From: an uncultured Oscillospiraceae bacterium
GTDB lineage: Bacteria > Bacillota > Clostridia > Oscillospirales > Oscillospiraceae
Assembly (NCBI GenBank): GCA_934569215.1
Contig: CAKTKF010000020.1
Location: forward strand, 1-9,883
Direction: 5' to 3'
Length of the DNA stretch: 9,883 nucleotides
Shown here: positions 7,266 to 9,883 of the stretch, piece after piece
How the letters are laid out: each line of letters begins with the position of its first letter
How positions within the stretch are numbered: the first letter of the stretch is position 1
Notes under the pieces: generated by a model
The model's database searches: none
Seen by the model: only the letters and a program-made list of their open reading frames with translations
What the model was told of the DNA's origin: nothing
Position numbers and translations under genes: made by a program

Positions 7266-7280
7266 AAAAACAATATGAAT

Positions 7281-7285
7281 GGAGG
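7281..7285 (+). promoter_or_regulatory. Ribosome binding site fixing the LysR start at 7293
   Basis: GGAGG lies 7 bases before the ATG at 7293. An in-frame ATG at 7275 is too close upstream of this site to use it and has no ribosome site of its own, so 7293 is preferred. It gives a protein that begins MTLRHMKILVEV, as normal for this family. Confidence 0.85.
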
Positions 7286-7292
7286 AACCGCC

Positions 7293-8171
7293 ATGACGCT
7301 GCGGCACATGAAGATTCTGGTGGAGGTTTACCGTCAGAACAGCGTGACCAAGGCCGCTCAGGCGCTGCACCTGTCCCAGCCCTCGGTAAGTCTGGCGCTG
7401 CGGGAATTGGAGGATTACTACGGCGTGACGCTGTTCGAGCGGGTGGGACGCCGGATATCCCCCACGGAATGCGGCCGGGAATTTTACGGCTACGCCGTCC
7501 ATGTGGTGTCGCTGATGGACGAGCTGGAAACCCGGATGCGGAACTGGGACGCCATCGGCACCGTCCGCATCGGGGCGACGGTCACCATCGGCACCTATCT
7601 TCTGCCGGAGCTGGTGCGGCGGTATCAGGCGGAATTTCCGGCGCTGCATGTAGACGTGCAGGTTCGCCGCGCCAGTCAGGTGGAGCAGCTGGTTCTGGAC
7701 AACCGCATTGACCTTGGGCTGATCGAGACCCAGCCGGAGCATGAGGAGCTGGTAGCCGTCCCCTTTTCCCGGGATGAATTGCAGGCCATCGTGCCGCCAA
7801 GCTCCCCGCTCGCGGGGCGGGGGGAAGTGGCCATTCAGGAGCTGGCGCAGTTTCCTTTTCTGATGCGGGAGCCGGGGAGCGCCGGAAGAAAGGCGCTGGA
7901 CGGGTATCTGGCGCTGCACCGGCTTTCGGTGCAGCCCGCCTGGGAAAGCGTCAGCACCCAGGCGCTGATCAAGGCGGTCGTGGAGGGGCTGGGCGTGGCG
8001 GTACTGCCGAAGCTTCTGATCCAGCAGGATGTTGCCAGCGGCAACGTGGTACCGCTGACGCTGCAGGAGCCGCTGCGGCGAACCCTGAATATCGTGTACC
8101 ACAAGCGGAAATATCTCTCCGAGAGTATGCAGCGCTTCATCGCGCTGTGCCGGGAGACGGGGGAACAGTAG
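7293..8171 (+). CDS. LysR-type transcriptional regulator
   Basis: The 292-aa product has the standard LysR layout. Residues 1-60 form the DNA-binding winged helix-turn-helix, with TKAAQALHLSQPSVSLALRE (19-38) as the helix-turn-helix and LFERVGRRISPTECGREF (47-64) as the wing and start of the linker helix. The effector domain (about 88-285) is a periplasmic-binding-protein-like fold: it starts GTVRIGATVTIGTYLLPELV and includes DLGLIE and the late motif VVEGLGVAVLPK. The sequence resembles the CysB/CysL-like and YeiE-like branch, which often senses small anions or metabolites, but the branch call is tentative. It is divergent from the CHR gene pair and its promoter overlaps theirs, so it is their probable regulator and may regulate itself. 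It ends just before a hairpin terminator shared with the convergent MgtC-like gene. Confidence 0.93.
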   Translation: MTLRHMKILVEVYRQNSVTKAAQALHLSQPSVSLALRELEDYYGVTLFERVGRRISPTECGREFYGYAVHVVSLMDELETRMRNWDAIGTVRIGATVTIGTYLLPELVRRYQAEFPALHVDVQVRRASQVEQLVLDNRIDLGLIETQPEHEELVAVPFSRDELQAIVPPSSPLAGRGEVAIQELAQFPFLMREPGSAGRKALDGYLALHRLSVQPAWESVSTQALIKAVVEGLGVAVLPKLLIQQDVASGNVVPLTLQEPLRRTLNIVYHKRKYLSESMQRFIALCRETGEQ

Positions 8172-8214
8172 AAAAAAGCACGGTGCAGTCCCGGTAAAAG
8201 GGGCTGCACCGTGT
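8172..8214 (-). terminator. Rho-independent terminator for the antiporter/MgtC-like operon
   Basis: CACGGTGCAG (8179-8188) pairs perfectly with CTGCACCGTG (8204-8213), with further CCC/GGG pairing inside. Read on the minus strand, the stem is followed by six Ts (plus-strand As at 8172-8177). It lies just beyond the MgtC-like stop at 8220. For the plus-strand LysR gene the same stem is present but the following T run is poor (GTTCCATTT), so it would end that transcript less well. Confidence 0.88.
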
Positions 8215-8219
8215 TCCAT

Positions 8220-8954
8220 TTAGTGCATTTCTTCGATATGGTAGATGTAATCCAGCGAGGACAGCGCCTCGATGATCTCCACGTGGGTCTTGTATTTTTT
8301 CAGCTCCTGGGAGCAGATGGTCAGGGAAATGGAATACACGCTCAGCCCGGAACCGGCGTAGGCCTGGTTGGCTTCGATGTCGTCGATGCGCAGCCCCAGA
8401 CGGCGGCTCACCGTGACGAAATCCCGGAGATAGGAGCTGCTTTTCAGCTCCATGTGGACTTCAAAATGGTTGGAGCGGTTTTTCAGGTACGCTTCAAAGG
8501 CAGGGAAGCCCGCGAGGATACAGAGCAGGAAAACGTACACGATCAGCGTCAGGGCATACAGCCCCGCGCCGGTGGCGAAGCCCAGAATGCAGCAGCTCAC
8601 CAGTCCCGCCGAGGTGGTCAGTCCCTTGATCTGCCCCCGGGAGGAATAGAGAATGGAATTGGCGCTGACGGAGGTGACGGCCAGCAGCGTCGCCGCCGAC
8701 AGCAGCGGCAGCTTGCAGCCCAAAAGCACGTATACGTATTGATCCAGCAGCATGGACACCGTGGCGGAGAAGGCCGCAAGCACGAAGGTGCGCAGACCGG
8801 CGCTGTGCCGCTTGCTGGAGCGCTCACAGCCGATGGAGGCCGCCAGCGCCACGATCAGCGCGATGCGCAGGAGTGCCGAGCCGAGATTCAGACCCGCGCT
8901 CCAGGCACCAAGCAGACCCGCAATGGGATCCTCTATGGACAGTAGTTCCTTCAT
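8220..8954 (-). CDS. MgtC/SapB-like membrane protein, divergent
   Basis: The 244-aa protein has an N-terminal membrane part (about 25-150, roughly four to five hydrophobic segments) and a C-terminal soluble domain (about 160-240) of the ACT-like type seen in MgtC. Family marks are LRIALIVALAASIGCER (29-45), the following SSKRHSAGLRTFVL (46-59) and GLTTSAGL (111-118). The block that normally reads GIGFLGAG before GLTT is replaced by TSVSANSILYSSRGQIK (94-110), so a strongly conserved glycine-rich helix is missing. MgtC proteins of pathogens modulate F1Fo ATPase and support growth in low magnesium; relatives elsewhere are of unknown function. The start overlaps the stop of the antiporter gene (ATGA at 8951-8954) and has a GGGGAGG site, implying tight co-expression. 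A role in cation or proton homeostasis beside the antiporter is inference. Confidence 0.82.
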   Translation of the reverse strand: MKELLSIEDPIAGLLGAWSAGLNLGSALLRIALIVALAASIGCERSSKRHSAGLRTFVLAAFSATVSMLLDQYVYVLLGCKLPLLSAATLLAVTSVSANSILYSSRGQIKGLTTSAGLVSCCILGFATGAGLYALTLIVYVFLLCILAGFPAFEAYLKNRSNHFEVHMELKSSSYLRDFVTVSRRLGLRIDDIEANQAYAGSGLSVYSISLTICSQELKKYKTHVEIIEALSSLDYIYHIEEMH

Positions 8955-9883
8955 TTCCGTTTCCTCCCCGGCATAGCGGTGTTGGCTTTCCCCGGCGTCC
9001 CGAAGAACGCCTCCATCTGGGCGGAATGCTCCACCGCGGCTTCGGTGAATGCCTGTTCGTCCTCGTAATAGGGGTTGTTGTGCTTGGGCAGCTCCTGCTG
9101 AATGGCCTGAATCCGGGCAATCAGCAGCTCCACCTCAGACTTTGGCGGCTGCCCCGGCTCCGTAGCCGGAATGGGTGCCAGATCCTCCAGCTTGTTGGAG
9201 TAGGAGCCGGACAGGTACAGCGACAGCTTGGCGCAGGCGGGGCCGATCAGCTCGTAAAGCACGCTGGACGCCAGAATGATGGTTTCCAGGGCGTTGCCCA
9301 CCTCGCCGCCCAGCGTCCGGGCGCCGGTGGCCGCCAGACCGATGGCCACGCCCGCCTGGGGAATCAAGGCAAGCCCCAGGAAATTGCGAACCTTTTTGTC
9401 CTTTTTCGTCACAAGGCAGCCCAGGAACGCACCGGCATACTTGCCCACGATACGCACCAGAAAATAGAGGATACCGACCACCACCAACGGCGTTGTGCCG
9501 ATGCTCTCGGAGTTGTCCACCAGGGCATCCAAATCAAAGTTCAGACCCGAGCGCACGAAGAACAGCAGCAGGATGGGGGGGCTGAAATAGTTGAGCTGCT
9601 GGAACAGCCGCTTGTCGTCGGTGAGGTTCATGTAGACCATGCCCATGGACATGCACCCCAGCAGTGGGGAAACGTCCAGCATGGCGCAGATGCCGCAGAA
9701 GGCGAACAGCAGGGCAATGGAGACGATGAGCCGGTTATCCGTGGAGCGCTTGTGGAGCAGCAGCTTCAGGAAGAAGCCAAAGCCCCCGCCCAGCAGAAGC
9801 ACCAGCGCGTTGACAGCCAGGGGTTTCAGCACGGCGCCGGCATGGAACGCGCCGGTGGCCGAGGCCAGCGCCACGGAAATGGC
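8951..9883 (-). CDS. CPA2-type cation/proton antiporter, C-terminal part (cut by window edge)
   Basis: This is the C-terminal 310 aa of a membrane antiporter of the monovalent cation:proton antiporter-2 family (KefB/NapA/GerN type). The frame continues past base 9883, so the first membrane helices are missing; the GTG at 9874 is internal. Conserved pieces are FFVRSGLNFDLDAL, a highly conserved antiporter helix, then RIVGKYAGAFLGCL and LGLALIPQAGVAIGLAATG. The membrane part ends near residue 220 of the visible segment. A hydrophilic tail of about 85 residues follows, rich in Pro, Glu and Gln, ending GRKRK. It has no Rossmann (TrkA-N/RCK) domain such as those on KefB and KefC, so gating by NAD(H) or glutathione is unlikely. 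The ion (Na+ or K+) cannot be told. The stop overlaps the start of the MgtC-like gene. Confidence 0.9.
   Translation of the reverse strand, partial: AISVALASATGAFHAGAVLKPLAVNALVLLLGGGFGFFLKLLLHKRSTDNRLIVSIALLFAFCGICAMLDVSPLLGCMSMGMVYMNLTDDKRLFQQLNYFSPPILLLFFVRSGLNFDLDALVDNSESIGTTPLVVVGILYFLVRIVGKYAGAFLGCLVTKKDKKVRNFLGLALIPQAGVAIGLAATGARTLGGEVGNALETIILASSVLYELIGPACAKLSLYLSGSYSNKLEDLAPIPATEPGQPPKSEVELLIARIQAIQQELPKHNNPYYEDEQAFTEAAVEHSAQMEAFFGTPGKANTAMPGRKRK

Noticed and set aside
7248..8219. Minus-strand open frame of 323 codons opposite the LysR gene.
   Set aside because: It covers the LysR gene and its promoter, begins in the terminator hairpin, and has a Gln/His/Pro-rich composition typical of antisense frames.
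8211..8945. Plus-strand open frame of 244 codons opposite the MgtC-like gene.
   Set aside because: The minus-strand frame has membrane helices, family motifs and a coupled start; the plus-strand one is hydrophilic with no domain.

Overview
The window looks like chromosomal DNA from a GC-rich member of the Bacillota, most likely a gut-type Clostridia related to Oscillospiraceae. This is inferred from strong AGGAGG-type ribosome binding sites before most genes, AT-rich intergenic promoters close to the -35/-10 consensus, and the gene families present (ComEC-type metallo-beta-lactamase lipoprotein, ROK regulator, split CHR transporter). I saw no rRNA, tRNA, CRISPR array, transposase, phage gene or integration site. 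Both ends cut through genes.

Left part, plus strand (1-1572): the 3' end of a short-chain dehydrogenase/reductase gene overlaps by ATGA with a gene for a secreted lipoprotein. The lipoprotein joins a ComEC-like metallo-beta-lactamase domain to a small C-terminal Cys-rich (Ada-type) module. A strong hairpin terminator follows. Facing it on the minus strand is a complete class II fumarase (fumC), with a near-perfect promoter and a weak CcpA-type site at its start.

Middle, plus strand (2954-6077): a 310-base AT-rich divergent region separates fumC from a three-gene sugar cluster. The cluster holds a D-lyxose/D-mannose isomerase of the cupin type, a PfkB-family fructokinase-like kinase and a ROK-family repressor. 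The isomerase promoter carries a 7-bp perfect dyad that contains its -35 box, with a second dyad upstream. A long perfect hairpin lies between the kinase and the repressor gene. Together these suggest a small, locally regulated route from an aldose (mannose or lyxose) to a phosphorylated ketose.

Right part (6067-9883): two short CHR (chromate-transporter superfamily) genes overlap by ATGA on the minus strand and are divergent from a LysR-type regulator that probably controls them. Beyond the LysR gene and a shared hairpin terminator lies a minus-strand pair: a CPA2-type cation/proton antiporter (cut by the right edge) and an unusual MgtC-like membrane protein, again overlapping by ATGA. The most unusual observations are the MgtC-like protein lacking the family's GFLGAG-type motif, the dyad architecture around the isomerase promoter, and the intercistronic hairpin before the repressor gene. 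No wholly new system is evident.
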